A stretch of 64,000 nt of DNA from Cyanobacterium stanieri LEGE 03274 (GTDB taxonomy: Bacteria > Cyanobacteriota > Cyanobacteriia > Cyanobacteriales > Cyanobacteriaceae), in contig NZ_JADEWC010000002.1 of the NCBI RefSeq assembly GCF_015207825.1, positions 124,001 to 188,000 of the forward strand, given 5' to 3'. Position numbers and translations under genes: made by a program. The notes beneath the pieces were generated by a model, which saw nothing but the letters and a program-made list of their open reading frames with translations, was not told the DNA's origin and ran no database searches. Shown here one piece after another: positions 10,447 to 20,834 of this stretch. Within the stretch, counting starts at the first letter, position 1. Every line of letters begins with the position of its first letter.

Positions 10447-11480
10447 CCATGAAATGAATTTCATGGCTACTATGTTTTCGTTCAATGAATTGAACTAGGG
10501 TGATAAGGTTATTGTAAGGGGCGATGGTTGATTATTCCCATTACCCACCATGAAATAAATTCCACGGCTACCGTGTTTTCGTTCAATGAATTGAACTAGG
10601 GTAATAAGGCTATTATAAGGGGCGATCGTACTTTAAATCAAATAGAGTTTAATTTATTAAACGGTAAATCCCGTAGCCTCGTAATTCATTGCGAGGCGGT
10701 ATGTGGCGATAGTCGATTATTCCCATTACCCACCATGAAATAAATTTCATGGCTACCATGTTTTCGTTCAATGAATTGAACTAGGGTAATAAGGTTATTA
10801 TAAGGGGCGATCGTACTTTAAATCAAATGGAGTTTAATTTATTAAACGGTAAATCCGTAGCCTCGTAATTCATTGCGAGGCGGTATGTGGCGATAATCCA
10901 TAGGGTGATGGATGGTTTGATGTGTTGCCGTTATCCCACCATGAAATAAATTTCATGGCTACCATGTTTTCGTTCAATGAATTGAACTAGGATAATAAGG
11001 TTATTATAAGGGCGATCGTACTTTAAATCAAATGGAGTTTAATTTATTAAACGGTAAATCCGTAGCCTCGTAATTCATTGCGAGGCGGTATGTGGCGATA
11101 GTTGATTATTCCCGTTATCCCACCATGAAGTAAATTCCACGGCTACCATGTTTTCGTTCAATGAATTGAACTAGGGTAATATGGTTATTATAAGGGGCGA
11201 TCGCACTTTAAATCAAATGGAGTTTAATTTATTAAACGATAAATCCCGTAGCCTCGTAATTCATTGCGAGGCGATATGTGGCGATAGTCGATTATTCCCA
11301 TTACCCACCGTGTAATAAATTCCACGGTTACCATGTTTTCGTTCAATGAATTGAACTAGGATAATAAGGTTATTATAAGGGCGATCGTACTTTAAATCAA
11401 ATGGAGTTTAATTTATTAAACGATAAATCAGTAGCCTCGTAATTCATTGCGAGGCGGTATGTGGCGATAGTTGATTATTC
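10447..11480. repeat. REP-like hairpin array B
   Basis: About 1 kb of units with a period near 185-205 bp. Forward elements start with GTTTAATTTATTAAAC at 10647, 10832, 11037, 11222 and 11406, each followed by a GTAG-preceded hairpin with arms GCCTCG/CGAGGC. Reverse elements have GTTCAATGAATTGAAC at 10480, 10581, 10766, 10972, 11156 and 11341, preceded by CCATGAAA- or CCGTGTAA-type hairpins. Units are joined by a HIP1-like gcgatcgt/gcgatcgc stretch. It shares its design with array A but has its own fixed base changes, so the two arrays expanded separately. It occupies almost all of the region upstream of the methyltransferase start. Confidence 0.92.
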
Positions 11481-11503
11481 CCATAATTCATTAGGAGAGA
11501 ATA

Positions 11504-11932
11504 TTAATCAGCCAATAAAATACGCAACGCCCTCAACGCTAAATTACCCCTATCACCGCTAATTTTAGCAAACCAATAATAAGCCTCCTCATGACTCATC
11601 GCCATTATGCTATTCATAATACTAATTATTTTTTCTTCTTTTCTTAACGGTTGAATAGTTTTAAAAAGTATCGCTAAATTAATTCCAGAAGATTCCGTTA
11701 AAATATAGTTAGATTTTCTTTTATTATTCAGAGTTTTAGGGTCATATTTATTATCTTTTAATGTTTGATAAATAGCATCTCTGACTAAGATAATCTTATT
11801 CATTTTTAAGACTCCTACTTTTTGGGGAGATAATCTTTTTTTCTCTCCAGCTTTTTTGTAGTCCCACTGATATAATTGGATAATAAAATGATTATCTTTT
11901 AAAGGAACTATCCTCAACTGAAACTCTTGCAC
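11504..11932 (-). CDS. Small uncharacterised protein of the defence-like cassette
   Basis: 142 aa, not assigned to a named family. The N-terminal half is beta-rich and basic (FQLRIVPLKDNHFIIQLYQW). The C-terminal part, MSHEEAYYWFAKI...GNLALRALRILLAD, is helical and looks conserved in style. It has no membrane segment or signal peptide and no nuclease or methylase motif. It is co-directional with the methyltransferase but separated from it by array B, and is divergent from the helicase gene (143 bp apart, probably a shared control region). Its position between the methylase and helicase genes suggests a small accessory subunit of the same system; this is inference from context only. Confidence 0.6.
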   Translation of the reverse strand: MQEFQLRIVPLKDNHFIIQLYQWDYKKAGEKKRLSPQKVGVLKMNKIILVRDAIYQTLKDNKYDPKTLNNKRKSNYILTESSGINLAILFKTIQPLRKEEKIISIMNSIMAMSHEEAYYWFAKISGDRGNLALRALRILLAD

Positions 11933-12075
11933 TTTTTAGCTAATAGTTAATAATGATTGACAATTAGTTTTTATAAATTTATCACCCTAGAGACTGGGCA
12001 GTCATTTTAAAATAAATTTTAAAAAAGAAGATAAATTCTGTTATTCACAAAGATATTATACCACTATTATTACCA

Positions 12076-15000
12076 ATGTTATTAACAAAAAAATCTTGGT
12101 TAATTAGTTACTCTAGTAACGAACATAATCCCATTATTGATTTTTATATTCCTGCCCTAGAGTGTGCCATCACATATGACCGCAAATCAGGCTTTTTTAA
12201 TAGTGCTATTTTATCAAAAGTCGCTCAAGGATTAGATGTGATGGTTTATAATCAGGGGCAAATTCGCTTGATTATGGGCTGTGAGTTTAGCAAGGATGAT
12301 TTAGATGCTATTAGTAAAGGATATAAACTAAAAGAGCAATTAAACACTTGTTTAGAAAGACAATTATTAGAACCTGATAGCTTAACTCAGTTAAAACATT
12401 ATGAAATTTTAAGTTGGTTAATAGCCCATGATTTTTTAGAAATTAAAATTGCTATACCTTTAGCTAAAAATGGCTTACCTAATCAATTAAATAAACATAA
12501 ATTATTTCACGAAAAAACAGGAATTTTTACAGATAAAGAGGGTAACAAAGTAGCGTTTAGTGGTTCAAATAATGAGTCTTTGGGTGGCTGGGAAAGGAAT
12601 ATAGAATCATTTCATGTTTATTGTAGTTGGGAGGGAGAAAGGGATTTAGAAAGGGTAAATGAGGAAGAATATCGCTTTGAACAGTTGTGGAATAATTTAG
12701 CCCCTAATGTGAGGGTTTTTGATATTCCCAATGGAGTAAAAAATAAGTTGTTGCGCTACACTCCACAATCAATTAATAATAATCCAACATTAATAATTGA
12801 TCATCTTCAGCAAGATAATTCAGAAAATAATAATCAACCAAAACAATTAGAGGAAAATAATCAGCAATACAACAAAGAAGAAATAATTAATTTAAGTGAA
12901 GAAGAAGAAATAGAGATAGAAAAAGAAAAATTTGCCCCTTTATTAAATATTCATAATCATGGGGGATGTTTAGCTTATGCTTTAGAGTCTATTCCCGTTA
13001 AACCATGGATTCATCAAAGAAAAATATTACTAAAATTTATCGCTAATTTTCCCAATTCCGCCTTAATTTGTGATGAGGTGGGATTAGGTAAAACCATTAG
13101 CACTGGTATTATTGTCCGTTATTTACTTATTTCCCGTCAAGTGCGACGGGTATTAATTCTTGCTCCTGCTAGTGTACAATCTCAATGGCATGAGGAGTTA
13201 AGGGAAAAATTTAATCTTCATTTTTGGAGTTATGGGGGAGGGGTTTTCACAAATCCTGATAAGGAGGTTATTAATCCTGTGGGAAATCCTTGGAATGAGG
13301 TGGATTTGGTGTTGGCTTCTTCCCATTTGGTGCGTCAGGGTAGCCGTAGTCAAGAGTTGTTGGAGGGGGAAGATTGGGATTTGATTGTGGTAGATGAGGC
13401 ACACCATGCGCGTCGTCGTAATCCTCAACGGCGGGAAAATACTCCTAATCGTCTGCTGGATTTATTACAGCAACTCAAGGCGAAAACGAAAAGTTTGTTA
13501 TTGTTGACGGCAACACCCATGCAATTAGACACTATCGAAGTTTTTGATTTACTTAATTTGGTGGGTTTAAAAGGATTATGGCAGTATCAAGATAATTTTT
13601 GTGATTATTACGATAGCTTATCCCAACCCGTTAACGAATTAAGGCTAAATTTTTGGCAATCTCTGGCAGTTAATTATTTTCAGCAAGGGGGAAAATCTTG
13701 TAATATTCTTGAACAATATTTACTACAAAAAAATCGTCTTGTATTCTATCGTCTTAAGGATACATGGCAGAAAGGCAGGGCGATCGCCCATCCCCGTAAA
13801 TTATGTAAAGATGATGCTTTTATAGAGGCTTCTCGACAGTTTTTGACGGTGAATACTCCCCTCAAAGATTTGATGTTTCGTCATACTAGGGAAACTCTAC
13901 GGGAATATTATCGCCGTGGTATTTTGCGTCAGTCTATACCCACTAGACTTGTGTTTGACAATGCGATCGCCCTTAATCATACCAATGAAATTCCATTATA
14001 TCAAGCCGTAAGCGACTATGTGAGACATTTTTATAATTTAGCCCAACAGGAAAACCGCAAAGGATTAGGCTTCTTGATGACATTATACCGTCGTCGTCTC
14101 ACCAGCTCATTTTATGCCATCCAAAAATCATTACAACGACGGCTAGAGGGCATTAGCATCACCGATGATGACTTAATGGATTTGGATGATGCCGATGATA
14201 ATATTATTCAAGGATTAGAAAAATATTATAAACCCACAGATCCATCAGAAATAGAGTATTTAGAAAATATTTTAAGTAAATTTGAACAAGTGGGCGAAGA
14301 TACTAAACTATCCCATTATTTGAGTCTTTTACGTCAAGAATTAACCCATAGAGAAAAAGTTATTACCTTCTTTCAATATACCGACACCATGGATTATGTA
14401 CGAGATACTTTAGTACAGATGTACGGTAATCAAGTGGCTTGTTATTCAGGTAGAGGAGGGGAATTATACCAAGATGGTAAATGGAAAGTAGTAAAAAAGG
14501 AAATAATTAAAAAACTTTTTACTATTGATAATAGTAGTACATCTCCAGAATTGTCATTAAATAATGGTAAAAATATGATAGACGGTAACGAATTGCCGAA
14601 AATCAAAATATTATTATGTACTAAATCGGCTAGTGAGGGGTTAAATTTACAAACTTGCGGAGTATTGTTTCAATATTCCTGCCCGTGGAATCCCATGCAA
14701 ATTGAACAACAAATCGGGCGTTTAGATAGAATCGGACAAATTCACCCCACCATTCATATCCACAACTTTTATTATGATGGTACTGTAGAAGCCAAAGTAT
14801 ATCAGAAGTTGAGATCTAGGATAAATGCTTTTGAAACAGTAGTGGGAGACTTACAACCCATTTTAGCACAAGTACCCACCTTTATTGAACAGGCGGTCAT
14901 GGCCGCAGACCCTGAAGAAGAAGGGGTTTTATTGGCTGAGTTGGATAATTTAATGGATAATCCTCCATCACGCCCAGATTTAAATAAAATTGTATCGATG

Positions 15001-15288
15001 AATGTTTCTGCTGACTTGGAATTGTTAAGACAAAATATTGCACCTAATCCCCTCCCTCCTCAACAAGTAGAAAAAATATTTACTCAATCTTCATGGTTAA
15101 AAAGTCAAGGAATTATATTTGAGAATAAAGGTGATTTAACATGGCAGATAAATTGGCACGATAACATTTATCATGTTACTTTTTATCCTGAAGTTTATGA
15201 AGAATATCCCTCACTCAAACTGATGTCTTTGGGTGAACCACTCATCGAAAAGTTTTTGATATTATTATGTAGCTTTTTTTATTCGTAA
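12076..15288 (+). CDS. PLD-nuclease / SNF2-family helicase fusion
   Basis: 1,070 aa in three parts. Residues 1-220 form a phospholipase-D-like nuclease domain with one HxK motif (FHEKTGIF near 143) and the following SGSNNES. Residues 225-290 are an acidic, asparagine-rich linker. From about 300 there is an SNF2-type helicase: Walker A DEVGLGKT near 336, DEAHH near 438, TATPMQ near 479, and a helicase C domain ending in EQQIGRLDRIGQ near 877. The combination resembles the PLD and SNF2 components (DrmC- and DrmD-like) of DISARM-type defence, here on one chain. It probably translocates on and cuts foreign DNA. The protein ends in a hydrophobic FLILLCSFFYS, which could mark a shortened C terminus. 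Confidence 0.85.
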   Translation: MLLTKKSWLISYSSNEHNPIIDFYIPALECAITYDRKSGFFNSAILSKVAQGLDVMVYNQGQIRLIMGCEFSKDDLDAISKGYKLKEQLNTCLERQLLEPDSLTQLKHYEILSWLIAHDFLEIKIAIPLAKNGLPNQLNKHKLFHEKTGIFTDKEGNKVAFSGSNNESLGGWERNIESFHVYCSWEGERDLERVNEEEYRFEQLWNNLAPNVRVFDIPNGVKNKLLRYTPQSINNNPTLIIDHLQQDNSENNNQPKQLEENNQQYNKEEIINLSEEEEIEIEKEKFAPLLNIHNHGGCLAYALESIPVKPWIHQRKILLKFIANFPNSALICDEVGLGKTISTGIIVRYLLISRQVRRVLILAPASVQSQWHEELREKFNLHFWSYGGGVFTNPDKEVINPVGNPWNEVDLVLASSHLVRQGSRSQELLEGEDWDLIVVDEAHHARRRNPQRRENTPNRLLDLLQQLKAKTKSLLLLTATPMQLDTIEVFDLLNLVGLKGLWQYQDNFCDYYDSLSQPVNELRLNFWQSLAVNYFQQGGKSCNILEQYLLQKNRLVFYRLKDTWQKGRAIAHPRKLCKDDAFIEASRQFLTVNTPLKDLMFRHTRETLREYYRRGILRQSIPTRLVFDNAIALNHTNEIPLYQAVSDYVRHFYNLAQQENRKGLGFLMTLYRRRLTSSFYAIQKSLQRRLEGISITDDDLMDLDDADDNIIQGLEKYYKPTDPSEIEYLENILSKFEQVGEDTKLSHYLSLLRQELTHREKVITFFQYTDTMDYVRDTLVQMYGNQVACYSGRGGELYQDGKWKVVKKEIIKKLFTIDNSSTSPELSLNNGKNMIDGNELPKIKILLCTKSASEGLNLQTCGVLFQYSCPWNPMQIEQQIGRLDRIGQIHPTIHIHNFYYDGTVEAKVYQKLRSRINAFETVVGDLQPILAQVPTFIEQAVMAADPEEEGVLLAELDNLMDNPPSRPDLNKIVSMNVSADLELLRQNIAPNPLPPQQVEKIFTQSSWLKSQGIIFENKGDLTWQINWHDNIYHVTFYPEVYEEYPSLKLMSLGEPLIEKFLILLCSFFYS

Positions 15289-15770
15289 TAATAGCAAATT
15301 CAATTTAGAAAATATATCATCATTTGCCCACTCATAAATTAACTCCTAATTGTTCCATGATTATATATTGACTTTGATATATTTGTGGCGACTTTGTAAC
15401 TTAGAAAATATCCACCAATTAAGAAATTATATTAAAAATCAACAAAGCTATATTTTCAATATGCTGAAAAAGCATTTTTTTTGTATATTTTTGTAAATAA
15501 AAGTCAAGTTTAAATAATTTTAACTAGATTTGTTTAATAAAAGAAGTATTTTTTTAATGGGGATTATATAATAAAGAAAAATAACTCAAAGTAATCATTT
15601 AATTTGCTAATATTTATTGTACTAAAGGGGTTATTTAGTTTTAATTCATAATTTTTAAATCGTCAAATAAAGTTTTTATTTAGGGATATTTTTTATTTCT
15701 AAAATGTGATTTTGAATGCTCTTGGAAAGGGAGTAATTCGGTCTAGTCCCTAGTTTTTGGAGACAAAAAA
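15289..15770. other. AT-rich intergenic region
   Basis: 482 bp of very AT-rich sequence between the helicase gene and the pentapeptide-repeat gene. I see no convincing ORF, structural RNA or repeat of the families found elsewhere in the window. It presumably contains the promoter of the downstream gene; TTGGAG at about 15757-15762 is a plausible ribosome site for ATG 15771. Confidence 0.5.
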
Positions 15771-16775
15771 ATGCAAATAAGTGATATACTTAAACGTTAC
15801 AATCAGGGCGATCGTGACTTTAGGGAAATAAATTTAAGTAAAAGTAATTTAAGTGGAATGAACTTAAGTTATGCAAATTTATCTCGTTCTAAATTAACAG
15901 AAGCTCATTTGGCATGGTCAGATTTACAACGATGTTTCTTATTAGAGTCAGACTTAAGGGGTGCTTTTCTCTACGGTGCAAATTTAAGTTTTGTGAAACT
16001 CAAAGAAGCGCTACTTTTAGAAGCAGATTTAACTAAGGCAGACTTACAGGGTGCGCAGTTACACAAGGCGAATTTAGAGGGTGCAACCCTCAGCGGTGCG
16101 GTATTAAATTGGGTAAGTCTTTACATGGCTAATTTACCGGGGGTAAACCTGTGCGGTGCAAATTTGGAGGGAATTAATTTAAGGGGTGCTAATTTAGAAA
16201 AGGCGAATTTGAATTGGACAAATTTAAATGGGGCGAGGTTGAGTGGGGCTAATTTACGGGGTGCAAAACTCTACGGAATTAAGTTGAAAGGTGCTTTTCT
16301 CAATGGTTTAGATTTGCATGGTGTTAATTTTAGTGCCATGGATTTAGAAGAAACGAAAATGAGTGGTATGAAGTTATACGGCAGTGATTTTAGCGGTAGT
16401 AATATGCAGTCTGCCTATATGCGTCGCAGTGTGTTGGATAAGGCAAATTTAAAAGGTGTGGTGCTAAATCAGGGGCAGTTGAAGGGGGCTCAATTTGTTC
16501 AGGCAAACTTGATGAAAAGTGATTTAAGTGAAACGGATTTGAGGATGGCGGATTTAAGTTTTACTAATCTTAATTTAGTGAATCTAAGGGGCGCTGATTT
16601 GAGTAATGCTAACCTCCATGGTGCTTATCTTTGGGGTGCTTGTCTTGATGGTGCTATAGTTAAGGGTGCTAATTTTACGGGAGCAAATTTACGGGATGCT
16701 GATTTATCAGGCATAGATTTATCAGATGCAATTCTGACAGGGGCGACTATGCCTGATGGTAAAATTCACGTTTAG
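15771..16775 (+). CDS. Pentapeptide-repeat protein
   Basis: A 334-aa protein made almost entirely of A(D/N)LXX-type pentapeptides from about residue 20 to the end (for example ANLSG, ADLTK, ANLRG), predicted to form a right-handed quadrilateral beta-helix. There is no signal peptide or membrane segment, so it is probably cytoplasmic. Cyanobacteria carry many such proteins and most have no known biochemical role; some bacterial members mimic DNA and bind gyrase. The stop codon overlaps the purL stop on the other strand (16772-16775), so the two genes converge without a spacer. Confidence 0.9.
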   Translation: MQISDILKRYNQGDRDFREINLSKSNLSGMNLSYANLSRSKLTEAHLAWSDLQRCFLLESDLRGAFLYGANLSFVKLKEALLLEADLTKADLQGAQLHKANLEGATLSGAVLNWVSLYMANLPGVNLCGANLEGINLRGANLEKANLNWTNLNGARLSGANLRGAKLYGIKLKGAFLNGLDLHGVNFSAMDLEETKMSGMKLYGSDFSGSNMQSAYMRRSVLDKANLKGVVLNQGQLKGAQFVQANLMKSDLSETDLRMADLSFTNLNLVNLRGADLSNANLHGAYLWGACLDGAIVKGANFTGANLRDADLSGIDLSDAILTGATMPDGKIHV

Positions 16776-19700
16776 AGGCGACGGGCGATCGCACCTTCCC
16801 AAGTATCAACCATGGTAGTAAGATTAAGATTAACTAGGGAAATACTAGAAGAATTAACCTGTAAACTATCACCTTTTACAGAACCAATTTCCTGCCAATT
16901 ATTGGGTAAATTGTCCGTCAAAAAATGTTCCCATGCCTCTTTATTATCAGGGGAAACAGAAACAATAATGGCACTTGCCAACTCCCCAAACAAAGCCGTA
17001 TCCAGACGGCCAGCAAAAGCAGGTACATTAACCACTGCTCCCAAACTGCCACCGATACAACATTCAGCAAGGGCAACCGTTAAACCGCCCTCCGCACAAT
17101 CATGGGCAGATTTCACCAAACCATGACGAATCCCCTCACGACAAGCCTTTTGTACCGCCTTTTCTAAATCAAAATCGAGGGCAGGAGGTTTTCCAGCGAT
17201 GGTGTCATGGATAGTCGCTAAATACTCAGAAGCCCCCAAACTAGGATTAAAAGCCCCTAAGAAGTAAATTAAATCCCCTTCCTGTTGCCATCCTTGCCCC
17301 GCAATTTTGCTAATATCGGGAATCAAACCCACCATCCCAATCACAGGGGTAGGATAGATGGGTTGAGGATTGCCTTCGCTATCCACCGTTTCGTTATACA
17401 AGGAAACATTACCCCCCGTTACAGGGGTTTCAAACTGACGACAGGCTTCGGAAATACCACTACAAGCATGGTGCAACTGCCAATAACCGATGGGCTTTTC
17501 AGGGCTACCAAAATTAAGGTTATCCGTTACCGCAATGGGTTGCGCCCCCACACAGCTGAGGTTACGGGCTGCCTCTGCCACCGCCAAAGATGCTCCCACA
17601 TAGGGATCAAGATAGACATAACGGGGGTTACAATCAGTGGTTGCAGCAATACCCGTTTTCGCCAATTGAGGTTTTCCATTTACAGGACGCACCCGAATAA
17701 TGGCGGCATCAGCGCCCCCAGGGAGCATCACGGTATTGTTTTGTACTTGGTGATCGTATTGGCGATAAATCCATCTTTTAGAAGCGATGGTAGGCTGATC
17801 TAGGAGGGTTAACAACACTTCAGACCATTTTTGACCTTTGACCCCATTTTCGTCGCACTCAGGCAATTCTTTCTCATGCCAAGCCCATGCCTTTTGGGCA
17901 TATTCGGGAGCTTCGGATAATAATTCATGGTGATAGACGGGGGTGTTGTCCGCTAGGGCAGTGGAAGGCACTTCAGCGGCGATGCTCCCTTGGTGGAGGA
18001 TGCGCACAATTTGTTCTTCGATTACCTCCCCCGCCACCACGGCATGGAGTCCCCAACGCTCGAAAATATCGATTAATTCTTGTTCTCTGCCTTTTTGAGC
18101 CACAAATAACATTCTTTCTTGGGATTCGGAAAGCAGATATTCATAAGGTATCATGCCCGTTTCCCTAGCAGGGATTTTGTCCAAATCCAATTCGATGCCC
18201 AATCCTCCTTTGGCGGCCATTTCTGAGGTAGAACAGGTAATTCCTGCCGCGCCCATGTCTTGGGCCGCTACCACTGCTCCTGTTTTAAAAGCCTCCAAAC
18301 AGGCTTCTACCAGGGATTTTTCGAGGAAAGGATCTCCTACTTGCACTGCGGGGCGATCGTCCATGGAATCGTCCGTTAACTCGGCACTGGCGAAACTAGC
18401 TCCACCCATACCATCTCGTCCTGTGGTAGAACCCACATATAATACGGGATTACCTACCCCAGAAGCCCCTGATTTAACAATGGTTTCGGTTTCCATCAAG
18501 CCGATGGCCATGGCATTAACGAGGGGGTTTCCTTTATAGGCGGAATTGAAATACACCTCACCCCCCACAGTGGGAACGCCGATACAATTATGGGTAATGA
18601 TTCCTGAAGTGGTGACAAATAAATGAGTATTATCCACCTCAATATCATACACGGGGTAATTTTCAACCTCTTGAACTTCGATGTCTTTTATTTTAACAAA
18701 GGCTACTTGATTGGAAACATGATAACGAGGGAACGAATGTTGATTGCCTTGATATTTTTCTAAAGCAGAGACTAATTGTTGATTTCTTTCTTCACTAAAA
18801 ATCTTGACAAATTTAGCTAAATTATCAACATTATTAATTTCTAGTTGCCATAGGGGTAAAGATTCACACTGTCTGCCTTCAATGGTAGATATTTGAGCTG
18901 GTTTACGGTAAATATAAGGAACTACCCCTAAATTTTGTAATAAAAATATTGTTTGTTCAAATAGTTTTTGGCTAGTGGTAGCAAAACCTATTTTGGCGTG
19001 ATTACCAGTGGTTTTTGTGGTTAATGAACCATCCCCTCTCAATAAACCTTTTAATCCTTCTTCTTGTAATGTAGGTGACCAACTAAAGAAACAATCAGGA
19101 AAGGCTTTGAGGGGTGCTTTATGTCCGCATTGCCAAACTTCTTTTAAGAGATGTCCTAATAGCCAAGAAGTAGTATAAACGGCAAAAGTTGACTTTCTTT
19201 CTTCAATACAGGCTTTTAAACCTAATTTTTCAATTAAGTTAATGACATCTTCCACATATTCTTTTTCATGGAGTCCAAAAGTAAAGATGATTTTGTAAGT
19301 GTTACCATTTTGAGAAACACAACCTTCTGACAAGTAATAGCCTAATAAACGGGCAAAATCTTCATCTATTTTTAAAACCGCTTTCATATAATTAGCTTTA
19401 CCACTACGGCGATAAAGACGTAATTCCGAAGGTTCAATGTTAACTAAGGATTCTAGTTGACGATAAAGATTAATGGGTAAATATCCCTGTGTGAGATAAC
19501 GATGTCTTGGTTCTGCATTAGGTTCGATTTCCTTGAGTTTTCTTTTTAAGACTTCAGTTTGTAATTCACACCAATGATCTGGAAAATCGACATAAACGTC
19601 GTTAAATTCTTCTCCTAAAAGGGAAATTAAGTTTAAATCTTCTGTTTTTGCTTCATTAAAGGGTAAATTTAGTAATAAAGGTATTAAATCTCCTTTTTGT

Positions 19701-20482
19701 AGTTCTTTGGCATCTTTAATTTGCCATTGTCCGTTTTGCGCTACTAACTGGGGATGATCTGGGGTGAGGGTGATTTTTCTGCCTAAAGCCGTTTTGAGGG
19801 TGATTAGTTGGTTAGTGAATCGTTTATATATACGGCGAATGGGTTGCCAAGTGGTTTCTTGGGTTTCTTGGTTAAAGGATAGGGTTTCAATGGATTTTTG
19901 TAGTTCTAAGGTATCCTCATGGGTATCTGATAAATGTTTTTCTACAAAGTTGCCAATGGTGTCAAAATGTATTCCTTTCTCATCACGCCATATAAGGGTT
20001 TCTTCTGCAATCAAACAGTTGCCGTAATGACTTATACCCTCTACCACTCCTTGAAAAATTCTCTTGGTGTGGGGATTATCTAAATTACCAAATCGAAGAG
20101 AGTTTAAAATGGCGATGGGACGCGCGCCCATGGTAAAAATATCTCGGAGGATACCCCCTACCCCTGTGGCGGCTCCTTGGAAGGGCTCGATCGCACTGGG
20201 ATGGTTATGGGATTCAATCTTGAAGGCTACCTGTAAACCATCACCAAAATCCACAACCCCTGCATTTTCCCCAGGCCCTACCAAAATTCTTTCCCCTGTG
20301 GTGGGAAATTGGGAAAGGAGAGGACGGGAATTTTTATAACAACAATGCTCTGACCACATTACCCCAAACATCCCTAATTCTGCTCGGTTGGGGTGTCTGC
20401 CTAAACGTTGGACAATATCTTCATATTCAGAGGGTTTTAAACCTTCGGAGGCGATTTCTTCAGGGGTAAAGGGCGCTGACAT
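16772..20482 (-). CDS. purL: Phosphoribosylformylglycinamidine synthase II with intein
   Basis: A 1,236-aa reading frame: PurL exteins (residues 1-155 and 633-1236, together 759 aa, the normal length) interrupted by a 477-aa intein. PurL makes FGAM from FGAR with ATP and ammonia in the fourth step of purine synthesis, working with PurQ and PurS. PurL hallmarks include the HxxNHPS-like [20 protein letters not shown] region, GVPTVGGE just after the intein, and [13 protein letters not shown]. The intein sits inside the conserved [11 protein letters not shown] motif, so splicing is needed for activity. The frame is intact throughout. Confidence 0.97.
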   Translation of the reverse strand: MSAPFTPEEIASEGLKPSEYEDIVQRLGRHPNRAELGMFGVMWSEHCCYKNSRPLLSQFPTTGERILVGPGENAGVVDFGDGLQVAFKIESHNHPSAIEPFQGAATGVGGILRDIFTMGARPIAILNSLRFGNLDNPHTKRIFQGVVEGISHYGNCLIAEETLIWRDEKGIHFDTIGNFVEKHLSDTHEDTLELQKSIETLSFNQETQETTWQPIRRIYKRFTNQLITLKTALGRKITLTPDHPQLVAQNGQWQIKDAKELQKGDLIPLLLNLPFNEAKTEDLNLISLLGEEFNDVYVDFPDHWCELQTEVLKRKLKEIEPNAEPRHRYLTQGYLPINLYRQLESLVNIEPSELRLYRRSGKANYMKAVLKIDEDFARLLGYYLSEGCVSQNGNTYKIIFTFGLHEKEYVEDVINLIEKLGLKACIEERKSTFAVYTTSWLLGHLLKEVWQCGHKAPLKAFPDCFFSWSPTLQEEGLKGLLRGDGSLTTKTTGNHAKIGFATTSQKLFEQTIFLLQNLGVVPYIYRKPAQISTIEGRQCESLPLWQLEINNVDNLAKFVKIFSEERNQQLVSALEKYQGNQHSFPRYHVSNQVAFVKIKDIEVQEVENYPVYDIEVDNTHLFVTTSGIITHNCIGVPTVGGEVYFNSAYKGNPLVNAMAIGLMETETIVKSGASGVGNPVLYVGSTTGRDGMGGASFASAELTDDSMDDRPAVQVGDPFLEKSLVEACLEAFKTGAVVAAQDMGAAGITCSTSEMAAKGGLGIELDLDKIPARETGMIPYEYLLSESQERMLFVAQKGREQELIDIFERWGLHAVVAGEVIEEQIVRILHQGSIAAEVPSTALADNTPVYHHELLSEAPEYAQKAWAWHEKELPECDENGVKGQKWSEVLLTLLDQPTIASKRWIYRQYDHQVQNNTVMLPGGADAAIIRVRPVNGKPQLAKTGIAATTDCNPRYVYLDPYVGASLAVAEAARNLSCVGAQPIAVTDNLNFGSPEKPIGYWQLHHACSGISEACRQFETPVTGGNVSLYNETVDSEGNPQPIYPTPVIGMVGLIPDISKIAGQGWQQEGDLIYFLGAFNPSLGASEYLATIHDTIAGKPPALDFDLEKAVQKACREGIRHGLVKSAHDCAEGGLTVALAECCIGGSLGAVVNVPAFAGRLDTALFGELASAIIVSVSPDNKEAWEHFLTDNLPNNWQEIGSVKGDSLQVNSSSISLVNLNLTTMVDTWEGAIARRL
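18587..20017 (-). mobile_element. PurL intein with LAGLIDADG homing endonuclease
   Basis: In-frame 477-residue insertion, PurL residues 156-632. Splicing elements are complete: Cys156 at the N-terminal junction (CLIAEETL), block B TPDH (240-243), block [13 protein letters not shown], penultimate His631, terminal Asn632 and Cys633 as the +1 nucleophile. A homing endonuclease lies in the middle with two LAGLIDADG motifs, LLGYYLSEG (379-387, acidic residue Glu386) and GLLRGDG (479-485, Asp484). Both motifs retain an acidic residue, so the endonuclease may still be active. Removing it leaves a contiguous ...[12 protein letters not shown]... sequence. Confidence 0.96.
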
Positions 20483-20687
20483 ATATGGTTGTTTTTTTCG
20501 TAATTTAACGCCTACATTATCCCATATTCATATATCTTAATCAAATTTTTTTCCTCAGTCCTCAAGATATAAATTCAACCAAGGATAAAGAATAATCTGG
20601 GTACATCAGCTATTAAAGATATTACCACCATTGCAAGAATGCCCGTTGCCCATTCCCTACCAACCCTAGAAAATGTTATCCCTAACT

Positions 20688-20818
20688 GGCATTGCACGGG
20701 TTATGGTATGAAATATAGTTGAATTACACTAAAAACTAAAACTTCTAAGTATTATAACCGTTCCCTGTTCCCTGTTCCCTGCCTCAACGAAAAATCATAC
20801 CTAAAATCAGCAACGCTC
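20688..20818 (-). repeat. MITE-like element, copy 1
   Basis: About 130 bp with imperfect terminal inverted repeats related to GGCRTTGSTGA...GGTATGA. Read on the minus strand it aligns end to end with the elements at 25972-26100 and 42087-42216. Its centre is three repeats of the heptamer TTCCCTG, where the other copies carry GGCAATR heptamers. No ORF. The 20483-20687 stretch beside it shows nothing recognisable. Confidence 0.7.
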
Positions 20819-20834
20819 CCTAACTCAGATTATA

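Noticed and set aside
5385-11480. Repeat arrays as CRISPR loci
   Set aside because: Units are 120-245 bp, palindromic and in both orientations, and the sequences between hairpins are themselves conserved. There are no unique spacers of constant length and no cas genes.
5385-11480. Repeat arrays as integron attC sites
   Set aside because: The GTTCAAT/ATTGAAC and GTTTAAT/ATTAAAC arms do not fit the GTTRRRY/RYYYAAC core sites, no integrase is present, and there are no cassettes between most elements.
16812-20339. Long plus-strand ORFs opposite purL
   Set aside because: They lie wholly antisense to a well-identified gene and have no family likeness.
16772-20482. purL as two genes broken by an insertion
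   Set aside because: The insertion is in frame and has complete intein splicing motifs, so a spliced product is expected.
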